Shown here: positions 7,803-15,689 of the stretch, in pieces
Layout: each line of letters starts with the position of its first letter
Numbering within the stretch: position 1 is the first letter of the stretch
Origin: an uncultured Clostridia bacterium
GTDB lineage: Bacteria; Bacillota; Clostridia; TANB77; CAG-508
Assembly: GCA_947589135.1 (NCBI GenBank)
Contig: CANPZT010000006.1
Span: 1 to 26,766, forward strand
Reading direction: 5' to 3'
DNA: 26,766 nucleotides
The notes under the pieces: model-generated
The model's input: only the letters and a program-made list of their open reading frames with translations
Told to the model about the DNA's origin: nothing
The model's database searches: none
Made by a program: the position numbers and the translations under genes

Positions 7803-8231
7803 ATGAACAAAGTAATATTAATGGGAAGATTAACAAGAGATCCAGAAGTAAGATACACACAAACAAACAATACATTAGTTGCATCATTCAGCCTAGCAGT
7901 AAATAGAAGATTTGTAAGACAAGGAGAAGAAAGACAAGCAGATTTTATAAATATTGTTGCTTGGAGTAAGTTAGGAGAATTTTGTAGCAAATACTTTAAG
8001 AAAGGTCAACAAGTAGGAATCATAGGAAGAATACAAACTAGAACTTGGGATGATGACCAAGGAACAAAGCACTATGTAACAGAAGTAGTAGCCGAAGAAG
8101 CATATTTTGCAGATAGTAAAAGAGAAGGAGAAGCAGGAGCAAGCTCTTTTGAAAATACATTTGGAAATACTGCTCCAGGTAGTATGGGTGAAGACTTTGA
8201 AGTATCTTCAAGTGATGATTTACCATTTTAA
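7803..8231 (+). CDS. ssb: Single-stranded DNA-binding protein (housekeeping)
   Basis: A 142-residue canonical bacterial SSB. The OB-fold spans residues 1-105 (NKVILMGRLTRDPEVRYT, FSLAVNRRF, DFINIVAWSKLGEFC, GRIQTRTWDD, TEVVAEEAYF). It is followed by a short flexible serine/glycine-rich linker and the acidic tip DDLPF, which recruits repair and replication proteins. Its ribosome site is AAAGGTGAT. Placement between rpsF and rpsR is the standard Firmicutes order. It differs from the two-domain paralogue at 14-715 by having the tip. Confidence 0.97.
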   Translation: MNKVILMGRLTRDPEVRYTQTNNTLVASFSLAVNRRFVRQGEERQADFINIVAWSKLGEFCSKYFKKGQQVGIIGRIQTRTWDDDQGTKHYVTEVVAEEAYFADSKREGEAGASSFENTFGNTAPGSMGEDFEVSSSDDLPF

Positions 8232-8255
8232 CTATTAGAGAGGGGGAAATAAAGA

Positions 8256-8537
8256 ATGGCAGACAAAAAACAAAATAGAAAAAACAATAATAAAAATTAT
8301 GACGAAGATTTTAATCCAAGATTTAGAAAACAAAGAAAAAAAGTATGTTTATTATGTAGTGATAAAAACTTTGAATTAGATTATAAAAATCCTGAACAAT
8401 TAAAAAAATTCGTTAATGATAAAGGAAAAATTTTACCAAGAAGAACAACAGGTGCATGTGCAAAACATCAAAGAGATATTACAATAGCTGTAAAAAGAGC
8501 AAGACATATTGCAATATTACCTTATACACAAAATTAA
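8256..8537 (+). CDS. rpsR: 30S ribosomal protein S18
   Basis: A 93-residue S18 and partner of S6. It contains the family core KNPEQLKKFVNDKGKILPRRTTGACAKHQRDI and KRARHIAILPY. It keeps a zinc-ribbon-like set of cysteines and histidine (CLLC near residue 31, then C and H in GACAKH), so it is probably the zinc-binding form. The first 25 residues are a lysine/asparagine-rich extension. The ribosome site GAGAGGGGG precedes the ATG. It is the last gene of the operon, followed by a strong terminator. Confidence 0.96.
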   Translation: MADKKQNRKNNNKNYDEDFNPRFRKQRKKVCLLCSDKNFELDYKNPEQLKKFVNDKGKILPRRTTGACAKHQRDITIAVKRARHIAILPYTQN

Positions 8538-8553
8538 TTTAATAAATAAAAAG

Positions 8554-8613
8554 AAAAAACCGCTGAAATATTGAAGTGAACCTCAAATAGTTCACTTCAT
8601 ATCAGTGGTTTTT
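8554..8613 (+). terminator. Long bipartite terminator of the rpsF-ssb-rpsR operon
   Basis: The outer stem is AAACCGCTGA with TCAGTGGTTT and the inner 10-bp stem is 8572-8581 with 8590-8599. They are separated by a small asymmetric internal loop and followed by a T run to 8613. The span 8614-8757 is AT-rich with no gene or clear signal. Confidence 0.88.
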
Positions 8614-8757
8614 AAATTTTATATTATAATTTAATGCAATTTTAATGCAACTATAATTATTTTAAATGTTTTTTCTATTTTTTTAAAATTATATAAATTT
8701 AAATATGAGTTATAATTTAATATGAATAAAATCAAAAATAAATTTTAGAATAAAATG

Positions 8758-8786
8758 TTTACAATTTTGGAACCCTATGATATAAT
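8758..8786 (+). promoter_or_regulatory. Promoter of the Ig-repeat protein gene
   Basis: TTTACA at 8758-8763 and TATAAT at 8781-8786, a 17-base spacer, with TG one base before the -10 (extended). The predicted start of transcription is near 8793. Confidence 0.8.
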
Positions 8787-8813
8787 TTTAAAGTGGGAAA
8801 AAGAGGTGAAAAT

Positions 8814-9731
8814 ATGAACCAAATATTAAGTTTAGAAAACACTAAAAAAACAAAAAAAAATAGCTCATGGAGCGAACTACAAGTAGAAATTCATAAAGTT
8901 ATAAAATTTTTTGCAATAACAATAATCATATTTGGGGTATTTTTAATTGGAAGTGCATCATATTCTATGTATGAAAAATCACAAAAGGCATATGAACAAG
9001 CAAAGCCAACAATATATATAGAAGAACCATCACAAGAAGAAGTAATTGTAAGAGTACAACATACGAAAGATTTAGCAAAATTAACATATTACTGGAACAA
9101 TGAAGAACCAATAGAGAGACAATGTCAAGGAAAAACATTTGAAGAAAGTATAAAAATTCCTACAGGAGTAAACACATTAAATGTTTATGCAACAGATGTT
9201 ACTGGACAAGAAACCAAGTATCAAAAAACATATACTTTAGAAGGAGACATTTCAATTGATTTTGCAGTAGAAGGTAGTGATATAAAAGTAACAGTAGAAG
9301 GAAAAAATGAGCTTAGTTATTTAACATATAGATGGGATGAAGAAGAAGAAATAAGAGTAGACATTAATGATATGAGCATAGATCAAACAATTGAAATTCC
9401 AAAAGGACTACACAAACTAACAGTAATTGCAGTAGATGTAAATAATACAACAGAAACAAAAACACAAGAGATAAATGGAGTAACTAAACCAAAAATAGAT
9501 GTAACAACAGATGGTTCAGATAATTTTATTATACATGCAACTGATGAGCAGGGACTTAAAAAAATAGAATTTATAATAAATGAAGATGAAAAATACATGT
9601 TAAATATAGAAGATAATAGAAAAGAGCTAGAATATCCATATCCATTACATGATGGAGAGAATAGGTTAGAAATAAGAGTTTATAACATAAATGATGTAAG
9701 TGAAACAGCAAAAGTATTAGTTAATAAATAA
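8814..9731 (+). CDS. Membrane-anchored protein with bacterial Ig-like repeats
   Basis: A 305-residue protein: a short cytoplasmic segment (1-28), one membrane helix (about 29-51), then an extracellular part of three Ig-like beta-sandwich repeats of about 80 residues (roughly 65-145, 146-225, 226-303). Repeats share a pattern ending in a leucine-rich strand followed by VYATDVTG, VIAVDVNN or VYNINDVS. The ATG at 8814 is the start, with AGAGGTGA at 8802-8809; a GTG at 8793 lies at the predicted transcription start and is rejected. It probably acts at the cell surface or in the wall, but binding partner and role are unknown. It is a single-gene unit with its own promoter and terminator. Confidence 0.75.
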   Translation: MNQILSLENTKKTKKNSSWSELQVEIHKVIKFFAITIIIFGVFLIGSASYSMYEKSQKAYEQAKPTIYIEEPSQEEVIVRVQHTKDLAKLTYYWNNEEPIERQCQGKTFEESIKIPTGVNTLNVYATDVTGQETKYQKTYTLEGDISIDFAVEGSDIKVTVEGKNELSYLTYRWDEEEEIRVDINDMSIDQTIEIPKGLHKLTVIAVDVNNTTETKTQEINGVTKPKIDVTTDGSDNFIIHATDEQGLKKIEFIINEDEKYMLNIEDNRKELEYPYPLHDGENRLEIRVYNINDVSETAKVLVNK

Positions 9732-9735
9732 AAAT

Positions 9736-9772
9736 ATCCTCCTACAACTCTAATAGCAGTAGGAGGATGTTT
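9736..9772 (+). terminator. Terminator-like hairpin after the Ig-repeat gene
   Basis: A perfect 10-bp stem (9736-9745 with 9759-9768), a 13-base loop, and a weak T stretch (GTTTAATT). The tract is poor, so some read-through into the gene at 9797 is likely. Confidence 0.6.
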
Positions 9773-9796
9773 AATTAAAAGGGGATGGAAATAAAT

Positions 9797-10582
9797 ATGA
9801 ATTTTTATTTTAAAATACTAACTTATTTCATAATATATTCATTTTTAGGATGGGTAATGGAATCAATTGTAAGGACAATCTGTGAAAAAAAATTAATTAA
9901 CACTGGTTTTCTTCATGGACCATTTTGTCCAATTTATGGTATAGGAGCAATAATATTATTTTTGTTTTTAAATCGTTTTGAAAATCAGCCAGTTTTGTTA
10001 TTCTTTATAGGTGTTATTATTTTAACCTTTTGGGAATATATAGTTGGAGTAATGTTAGAAAAAATGTTTAAAACAAAATATTGGGATTATTCTGATCATA
10101 AATTTAACTTTCAAGGACGAATCTGTTTAACAAACTCTATATGTTGGGGAATATTAGGAATATTATTTGTAAAATATATTCATCCATTCATAGAAAGTTT
10201 AGTATTAGATATTAATCCAATTTTGTTGTATTGTACTGTTACAATATTATCAATTATAATAATAGTAGATATGATAGTAAGCATTATAAAAGTAAAGAGT
10301 ATTCAATCAACATTACAACAAATTGAAAAATTGAATGCAGAAATAAAAGAAAAATTAAAGGAAATTAGAATACTAAAAAGAGATAAAAATACAACAATTC
10401 CAATTGAGAATATTCAAAATATAGTAGAAAATTTAAAAAATAAAAGAAATAGAACTATACGACATTTATACAGAAATGTATATAGATTAAAAAAAGCTTT
10501 CCCTGCTATTAATACAAAAGAAATAACAGAAGTGTTAAATAAAAAAATAGAAAAATATAAACAAAAAAGAAAAAAGATATAA
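9797..10582 (+). CDS. CmpB-type membrane protein (putative ABC-transporter type IV family)
   Basis: A 261-residue membrane protein matching the family annotated as putative ABC-transporter type IV / CmpB (Pfam PF06541). Motifs seen: FLGWVMES near the N-terminus, GFLHGPFCPIYGIGA (about 37-51), YWDYSDHKFNFQGRICL and a WG pair after it. It has about four to five membrane helices in the first 165 residues, then a lysine-rich coiled C-terminal tail (about 175-261). The start is ATG at 9797, because GGGGATGG at 9781-9788 is then properly spaced; the ATG at 9785 overlaps that site. Despite the family name, transport has not been demonstrated to my knowledge and no ATPase gene lies nearby. Confidence 0.75.
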   Translation: MNFYFKILTYFIIYSFLGWVMESIVRTICEKKLINTGFLHGPFCPIYGIGAIILFLFLNRFENQPVLLFFIGVIILTFWEYIVGVMLEKMFKTKYWDYSDHKFNFQGRICLTNSICWGILGILFVKYIHPFIESLVLDINPILLYCTVTILSIIIIVDMIVSIIKVKSIQSTLQQIEKLNAEIKEKLKEIRILKRDKNTTIPIENIQNIVENLKNKRNRTIRHLYRNVYRLKKAFPAINTKEITEVLNKKIEKYKQKRKKI

Positions 10583-10589
10583 AAACTAC

Positions 10590-10619
10590 TTGAAATAAAA
10601 TATTCCTTTTGTATATAAT
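10590..10619 (+). promoter_or_regulatory. Promoter of the receiver-GGDEF gene
   Basis: TTGAAA at 10590-10595 and TATAAT at 10614-10619 with an 18-base spacer, about 30 bases upstream of the ATG at 10649. Confidence 0.6.
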
Positions 10620-10648
10620 GAATTTAAAATAATATGTGGAGGAATAAA

Positions 10649-11581
10649 ATGGAACAAGAAATTTATATAATAGATGATGATGATTCTTCAATATTTATAT
10701 TTAGAGAATTATTTAAAAACGACAAAGATTATAAATTTATTAGTGTAAAAACTGAAGATATTGATATAGCATTAAAAAATATTCCATCATTAATTGTTAT
10801 CAATGAAGATGCAATTGATAGAGATGTGGTTGATTTATGTAGAAAAATCAGAAAAGATGAAGATAATACAATTACACCAGTTATTGTAGTGTCTTCAAAA
10901 TCTGATAAAGAACACAGAATTAAAATAATGCAAGAATCAGTAGAATATTTTATAAAAAAACCAGTAGATGAACAATATTTATATCATACTGTAAAAAATT
11001 TAAATAGATTATTAACAAGTAATAGAAGAATGAGCCCATTGACAGGATTACCAGGAAATGTACAAATTCATGCAGAATTAAAGAAAAGAATATCAAAAAG
11101 AGAGACTTTCTGTGTTTTATACTTAGATTTGGATAATTTTAAGGCATACAATGATGTATATGGATTTTTAAAGGGAGATGAAATTATAGAGTTTACAGCA
11201 GACACTATACTTACTTGTATTCATAATAGTGGCTTTCAAGAAAATTTTGTAGGTCACATTGGTGGAGACGATTTTGTAGCAATTATTCCAGGTAGTGAAT
11301 GTGATAAAATATGTCAGCAAATACTAGCTTATTTTGATAAAGGAGTTAGCAAGTTTTTTACAGAAGAGGACTTAGAAAAGGGGTATATAGAAGTTGCTAA
11401 TAGAAGAGGAATTATCGAACAATTTCCATTAACATCGTTATCTATTGGTGTAGTAGTAGCTGATTCTGGAAGATTTCATAATATACTTGAAATAGGCGAA
11501 GTTGGAGCACAAGTGAAACATGCAGCAAAATCTGTAATGGGAAGTAGTTATGCAATAGATAAAAGAAAAAATAAAGAATAA
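10649..11581 (+). CDS. Receiver-GGDEF protein, probable diguanylate cyclase
   Basis: A 310-residue cytoplasmic signalling protein. Residues 1-120 are a CheY-like receiver: acidic cluster D9-D11, S82 in VIVVSS and the conserved lysine K104 before P105. The expected phospho-acceptor aspartate aligns with N52 (LIVINED), so phosphorylation in the normal way is doubtful. Residues about 128-305 are a GGDEF domain with DLDNFKAYND (D160, N168, D169) and the active-site loop GGDDF (205-209), a variant compatible with cyclase activity. The RxxD inhibitory site is absent five residues upstream of GGDDF. It should make c-di-GMP. ATG at 10649 follows GTGGAGGA; an upstream ATG at 10634 overlaps that site. 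No c-di-GMP receptor is visible in the window. Confidence 0.85.
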   Translation: MEQEIYIIDDDDSSIFIFRELFKNDKDYKFISVKTEDIDIALKNIPSLIVINEDAIDRDVVDLCRKIRKDEDNTITPVIVVSSKSDKEHRIKIMQESVEYFIKKPVDEQYLYHTVKNLNRLLTSNRRMSPLTGLPGNVQIHAELKKRISKRETFCVLYLDLDNFKAYNDVYGFLKGDEIIEFTADTILTCIHNSGFQENFVGHIGGDDFVAIIPGSECDKICQQILAYFDKGVSKFFTEEDLEKGYIEVANRRGIIEQFPLTSLSIGVVVADSGRFHNILEIGEVGAQVKHAAKSVMGSSYAIDKRKNKE

Positions 11582-11589
11582 AAAGAAAG

Positions 11590-11634
11590 AACTCCTAATA
11601 TAAATATAATAAATATTTATATTAGGAGTTTTTT
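11590..11634 (+). terminator. Strong terminator whose 3' arm holds the cwlD ribosome site
   Basis: A 17-bp perfect stem (11590-11606 with 11614-11630), seven-base loop, T6 tract to 11634. The only Shine-Dalgarno for cwlD, AGGAG at 11624-11628, is buried in the 3' arm, 9 bases before its ATG. Transcripts reading through would have that site paired. A TATAAT at 11605-11610 could start a transcript inside the hairpin and free it, though no -35 is evident. Confidence 0.85.
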
Positions 11635-11637
11635 GAT

Positions 11638-12384
11638 ATGATAGTAATTAATAAGAGAAGAATACAAATTATAGTATCATGCATATTAATAAGCTTATTT
11701 GCATTCTCAATTCAAATGACAAATGGTAATAAACCATCAGTCACAAAAGAAAAAAATGAAAATATTAGCACAATAGAAACAACATCAACACCAGTATCAG
11801 GAAAAACAGTTGTATTAGATGCAGGCCATGGTGTACCAGATGAAGGGGCTGAAAGTAGTAATGGAATAACTGAGGCAGAAACAAATTTAAAAATAACACT
11901 AAAGGTACAAAATTTATTAGAACAAAGTGGATGTACAGTTATTTTAACAAGGTCAGATGAAAACGCAATTTATGATTTAGACAGTACAACTTTAAGGCAG
12001 AAGAAAATATCAGATATACGAAATAGAGTAAAAATAGGAAATGAAAGTTCTGCAGATATTTTTGTTTCTATACATTTAAATAAAATTCCACAGCAACAAT
12101 ATTATGGATGGCAGTGTTTTTACAAAGACGGAAATGAGCAAAGCAACAAGTTGGCGAAGAAACTTCAAGAAAATTTGAATAAATCAATTCAAAAAGAAAA
12201 TAATAGAGTTGCTATGAAAATTGATAATATTTATATTATTAAACATGTTGAAATTCCAATTAGCATAGTAGAATGTGGCTTTTTATCAAATCCAGAAGAA
12301 GAAAAACAATTACTAGATGATGCATATCAAAATAGGTTAGCATGGGGAATTTATAGTGGAATTATAGAATATTTTAATGAATAA
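11638..12384 (+). CDS. cwlD: N-acetylmuramoyl-L-alanine amidase CwlD (spore cortex)
   Basis: A 248-residue zinc amidase of the Amidase_3 family. An N-terminal membrane anchor or signal (about 9-26) is followed by a linker and the catalytic domain from about residue 56. Zinc-site and catalytic residues are visible: H64 in DAGHG, E79 in GITEAETNL, H146 in SIHLN, and E212 in VECGFLSN. The GWQCFY segment fits CwlD rather than vegetative amidases. In Bacillus, CwlD strips peptides from muramic acid so that PdaA can form the muramic delta-lactam of spore cortex, needed for germination. Its presence implies sporulation. Translation start: ATG at 11638, with the ribosome site inside the preceding hairpin. 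Confidence 0.88.
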   Translation: MIVINKRRIQIIVSCILISLFAFSIQMTNGNKPSVTKEKNENISTIETTSTPVSGKTVVLDAGHGVPDEGAESSNGITEAETNLKITLKVQNLLEQSGCTVILTRSDENAIYDLDSTTLRQKKISDIRNRVKIGNESSADIFVSIHLNKIPQQQYYGWQCFYKDGNEQSNKLAKKLQENLNKSIQKENNRVAMKIDNIYIIKHVEIPISIVECGFLSNPEEEKQLLDDAYQNRLAWGIYSGIIEYFNE

Positions 12385-12386
12385 TT

Positions 12387-12443
12387 AAAGGTAACCAATG
12401 GGTGCGTCCAAAGACCAAGGACACACTACCTGGTTACCTTTTT
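12387..12443 (+). terminator. Terminator after cwlD
   Basis: An 11-bp outer stem (AAAGGTAACCA with TGGTTACCTTT), an inner stem GTGCGTCC with GGACACAC (one mismatch), and T5 at 12439-12443. The next 227 bases to 12670 carry the promoter below and an AT inverted repeat (12595-12600 with 12605-12610), with no gene. Confidence 0.88.
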
Positions 12444-12543
12444 ACTTTAAATATGAAATTAATAGCAATATTAAGCAAAGACGCATTTAAATAGTTATTT
12501 TGTTAACTTTTGATAAGAATTATTAAAAAAAAAGTATTACTTA

Positions 12544-12572
12544 TTGAAAAAAATATGTATATGTGATATAAC
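12544..12572 (+). promoter_or_regulatory. Candidate promoter of the secreted surface-protein operon
   Basis: TTGAAA at 12544-12549, a 17-base spacer, then TATAAC at 12567-12572 preceded by TGA (extended -10). The leader to the ATG at 12671 would be about 90 bases. Confidence 0.5.
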
Positions 12573-12670
12573 ATAAAATGTAATATATAATAGTATAATA
12601 ATTGTATTATTATGTGGTTTATAAGTTATCCTATTTGAAAACTTAAATATGTTTTTTACAGGAGAAAAAG

Positions 12671-13364
12671 ATGAATAAAAAGGTAAAAATAACGATTATA
12701 TTAGAAGTAATGATTGCAATTTTAATGTTAATTCCAATAACATCAAATGCAGCATTACAAGCTAATGGAAAATCCACAAAAACAGATACATTACCAAATT
12801 GGTTATTAAATATAAGAAAAATGGAAGCAGGAGGCGGAACACTGGGCTTAACAGATACAATAAATGAAACTGATTTAACATCTTCAGCAGATATTTCTAA
12901 TAATTTAGATATTCATATGGAATTAAATACAGAATATGGTGCAATGGCAATTTTATCTGCAAGTGCATATGGAAAACAAGATAAAATAGCTGATGGACAA
13001 ACTACAACAGGGAATAAATCAGGAGTTTATATGAATTTGAATGGAGAATGGGTATCAGCTGGAGTAATAACATATTGTTCTCAGTATGTTAATGCCAATG
13101 CGAAATATAAAAATCAATATAATCTTACTTATACAGCAAAAGTTGGAGATGCTATTACAGAAACAAGCGGATGGCATCAATCTACTGCGTCTGCGTGGCT
13201 TGTATGTAATGAAGCAAGTGGATTATTAAGAGCTTATTCTGGTAGTATATTTTCTTATTGGGGACAGGGACATCATCTAGCAGTTAGCCGGAGTTGGGAG
13301 CCAATCGAACTATTCTAGGGGTTATAGTAGTCGAGCTGTTGTGGTTGTTGGTGAAGATTTATAA
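12671..13364 (+). CDS. Secreted surface protein, frame broken at a CGG codon
   Basis: The first frame gives 215 residues and stops at TAG 13316-13318. It has a clear signal peptide (hydrophobic 5-24, likely cut after SNA at 25-27) and motifs such as NTEYGAMAILSASAYG and GEWVSAG that I have seen, from memory, in surface and pilin-like proteins of uncultured gut Clostridia. The last 20-odd residues of this frame look like nonsense. The +1 frame instead reads SNYSRGYSSRAVVVVGEDL and stops at TAA 13362-13364, which looks like the natural C-terminus and leaves 23 bases, with GGAGA, before the next gene. The in-frame CGG at 13289-13291 is where the shift fits: CGGA read as one step, or one extra base there. 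Function is unknown; it is probably an exported wall or pilus-associated protein. Confidence 0.7.
13289..13292 (+). other. Frameshift site 1: CGG-A
   Basis: The +1 frame is open only from 13281 and the zero frame stops at 13316, so the shift must lie between them. Within that span is one in-frame CGG (context AGC CGG AGT). Stepping over four bases here, or removing one base from the CCGG, joins the two halves. Confidence 0.55.
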
Positions 13365-13387
13365 AATAAAGGAGATTTTATATAGTA

Positions 13388-15547
13388 ATGTGGAAAAAAA
13401 TGCAGTTTATGAACCATTCAAAAAAGATTTTTTATATTAGCATTACAATAATATTAATATTCTTAATTGCAATTAGTATTATATTTGGAGTAGGAAACAT
13501 ACGAGAGTACATTCTAAATAAGCAAAAAGAAGAGATCAAAGAGATTTCATATCAAATTACTAATATAGATGGAAATAAAGCATCTATAGTTATAACATTT
13601 AATAGTGAAAATGGAATAAATAATATTTCTTACCAAGGACAAGAAGATCAAATAGTTTTAAATTGCAATGGGAAAAATAAGGTTGCTATAGATTATGAAG
13701 TTGAAGATGAAAAATCTTATAATTTTTCGGTAGAATATGCAGACTCAAATAGAAAAGAATTGAATATTGATTTTAAAATTCCAAGGATAGAAGGAACATA
13801 TTCTTTAAATCACGGAGTATATGTTAATGAACCAGATTTAACAGGATTTATTCCTGAAAAAACTAGATATTTATGTTTGGATGAAAATGGCAACTTAAAT
13901 CAAAATAATTGGATAGTTAATGAGAAACCAGAAGAATGGTATGATTATAAAAATCAAAAATGGGCCAATATATATGTAGAAGATGAAGGAGCCGGATCAT
14001 ACTATGTTTGGATACCAAGGTATTGTTATAAATTAGCAGATGATGAAAGAACAGATGTAAAATTTATAAATGTATATAACGAATATATTGATCCAGTTAC
14101 AAACCAGACAAAAAATTGGGAAGAATTAAAAGAAGAAGGATATAAAATACCAGAGGCTTTTTGTTGGAGTTCTCAATTTGATGAACATGCATATAATAAA
14201 AATATGGATATTATTATACCAGGATATTGGATGTCAAAATATCAATTAAACGAATTAACTAGTTATGAAATTGATTATTCTGCAATAGTTAATAAAACCT
14301 CAATAGAAGTAACTAATTTAAAAATAAATATAAATGAAGAAGAGATTGCAAAATATGTGTATGCACTAGATGGAGTTGTTTATGATACACAAGAAGGAGA
14401 ATCTAGTGGATATACATTCGAGGATGTAGAGCCAGGTAATAAAGTGGTTAATGTAACTGCTTTAAATTCAAATGATGAAATAATTGCAAGTATGACAAAA
14501 AGAATGGAAATCGCAACACCGAATGAACCTGATACAGATGGATTTGATAAAGATACTACCTTCTATGTATATTGGGATGAAGATGGTAATGAACACAATG
14601 AAACACCACTAAGCAAAGATGCACCTGCTGAATGGTATAATTATTCAACTGCGACATGGGCAAATATTGTAACAAGAAATGATGGACTAGAAACATATTA
14701 TGTATGGATACCAAGATATGCATATAAACTAAATCAAATAAGTCAGAGAACATATGTGAAATTTTTAGAGGGAACAACTACTCAAACTGATGAAGACTAT
14801 AAAATACCAGAAGCATTTACATTTGATGGAAAAGAATTAACAGGATATTGGATTACTAAATATCAACTGGCACAAGAAGAAAAAGATCAATTAATAAATG
14901 CAGAAATGTCAGCAGGAAGTAATTTAATTAGAATAAAAGATATTACAGGAACATTAATTGAACAAGAACTTGCTAAAGAAACAAATATAAAATATGAATA
15001 TTACTTAAACGGAAATAATATACACAATGGAACAAATAACAAAGAGAATTACACTATTGATCAATTAGAGCCAAATACTACCTATACAGTAAATATAATA
15101 GCAAGAAATAAAGATACAGACGAATATATAGGAGCAGTAACAAAGAAAATAACTACAGTTGACGCTAATGCTCCAGATATATCAAGTTTTGATGAAAATT
15201 CAACTTACTATGTTTATTATGAAGGTGAAGAAGAAAAACAAGTATCAATAAAAGATGAAGAACCAGAAAACTGGTATGATTATAGTAATCAAAAATGGGC
15301 AAACATAGTAACAAAGAATAATAATACAGAAACATATTTTGTATGGATACCAAGATATGAATACAAAATATTAAATGATAGAACAAATTTAAGTACAGCA
15401 AATAGAAGAATAGATGTAACATTTATTTCAACAGATATAACAAACAGTAATTGCTCAAATGGTTACAAAGTACCAGAAGCATTCACGTTTGATGGAAAAG
15501 AACTACCAGGATACTGGATTACAAAATATCAATTAAATAATAATTGA
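13388..15547 (+). CDS. Membrane-anchored surface protein with three WIPRY-type repeats
   Basis: A 719-residue protein. One membrane helix (about 14-36) anchors it. Residues 50-135 form an N-terminal beta-domain that also occurs in the protein at 24518. Then come three copies of a module of about 115-145 residues (about 146-287, 384-494, 598-716), each with EWYDY or EWYNY, WANI, YYVWIPRY, YKIPEAF or similar, and GYWITKYQL. Two fibronectin-III-like spacers (about 295-378 and 500-592) separate them. The chain ends directly after the third GYWITKYQL, so it lacks a third spacer and has no sorting signal. ATG at 13388 follows GGAGA at 13371-13375, and the gene is likely co-transcribed with the preceding secreted protein. 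Ligand and role are unknown; extracellular adhesion is inference. Confidence 0.8.
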   Translation: MWKKMQFMNHSKKIFYISITIILIFLIAISIIFGVGNIREYILNKQKEEIKEISYQITNIDGNKASIVITFNSENGINNISYQGQEDQIVLNCNGKNKVAIDYEVEDEKSYNFSVEYADSNRKELNIDFKIPRIEGTYSLNHGVYVNEPDLTGFIPEKTRYLCLDENGNLNQNNWIVNEKPEEWYDYKNQKWANIYVEDEGAGSYYVWIPRYCYKLADDERTDVKFINVYNEYIDPVTNQTKNWEELKEEGYKIPEAFCWSSQFDEHAYNKNMDIIIPGYWMSKYQLNELTSYEIDYSAIVNKTSIEVTNLKININEEEIAKYVYALDGVVYDTQEGESSGYTFEDVEPGNKVVNVTALNSNDEIIASMTKRMEIATPNEPDTDGFDKDTTFYVYWDEDGNEHNETPLSKDAPAEWYNYSTATWANIVTRNDGLETYYVWIPRYAYKLNQISQRTYVKFLEGTTTQTDEDYKIPEAFTFDGKELTGYWITKYQLAQEEKDQLINAEMSAGSNLIRIKDITGTLIEQELAKETNIKYEYYLNGNNIHNGTNNKENYTIDQLEPNTTYTVNIIARNKDTDEYIGAVTKKITTVDANAPDISSFDENSTYYVYYEGEEEKQVSIKDEEPENWYDYSNQKWANIVTKNNNTETYFVWIPRYEYKILNDRTNLSTANRRIDVTFISTDITNSNCSNGYKVPEAFTFDGKELPGYWITKYQLNNN
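14807..14866 (+). repeat. Direct repeat copy A within the WIPRY-module gene
   Basis: 60 bases coding the end of module 2; 54 of 60 match copy B at 15473-15532. This is higher than the overall similarity of the modules, suggesting recent duplication or gene conversion. Confidence 0.8.
15473..15532 (+). repeat. Direct repeat copy B within the WIPRY-module gene
   Basis: End of module 3; the partner of 14807-14866, differing at six positions, mostly third codon bases. Confidence 0.8.
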
Positions 15548-15552
15548 TAGCT

Positions 15553-15588
15553 AAAACTGACCAAGAGGCTGTGCCATTGGTCAGTTTT
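15553..15588 (+). terminator. Intrinsic terminator after the WIPRY-module gene
   Basis: A 12-bp perfect stem AAAACTGACCAA with TTGGTCAGTTTT and a 12-base loop. The T4 end of the 3' arm acts as the tract. Confidence 0.85.
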
Positions 15589-15596
15589 CGAATATT

Positions 15597-15625
15597 TTGC
15601 TTTTTTCTCAAAAAAGTGGTATAAT
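15597..15625 (+). promoter_or_regulatory. Promoter of the 86-residue membrane protein gene
   Basis: TTGCTT at 15597-15602 and TATAAT at 15620-15625 with a 17-base spacer. A small TAGCCA/TGGCTA hairpin lies in the leader. Confidence 0.6.
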
Positions 15626-15689
15626 AAAGGTAGTTTAAAGTATAAAAAATAGCCAGAATATATGGCTAATAACTCAAGGAGGTAGCATG

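Noticed and set aside
8793..8813. GTG start giving seven extra residues to the Ig-repeat protein
   Set aside because: It coincides with the predicted transcription start and overlaps the AGAGGTGA that serves ATG 8814.
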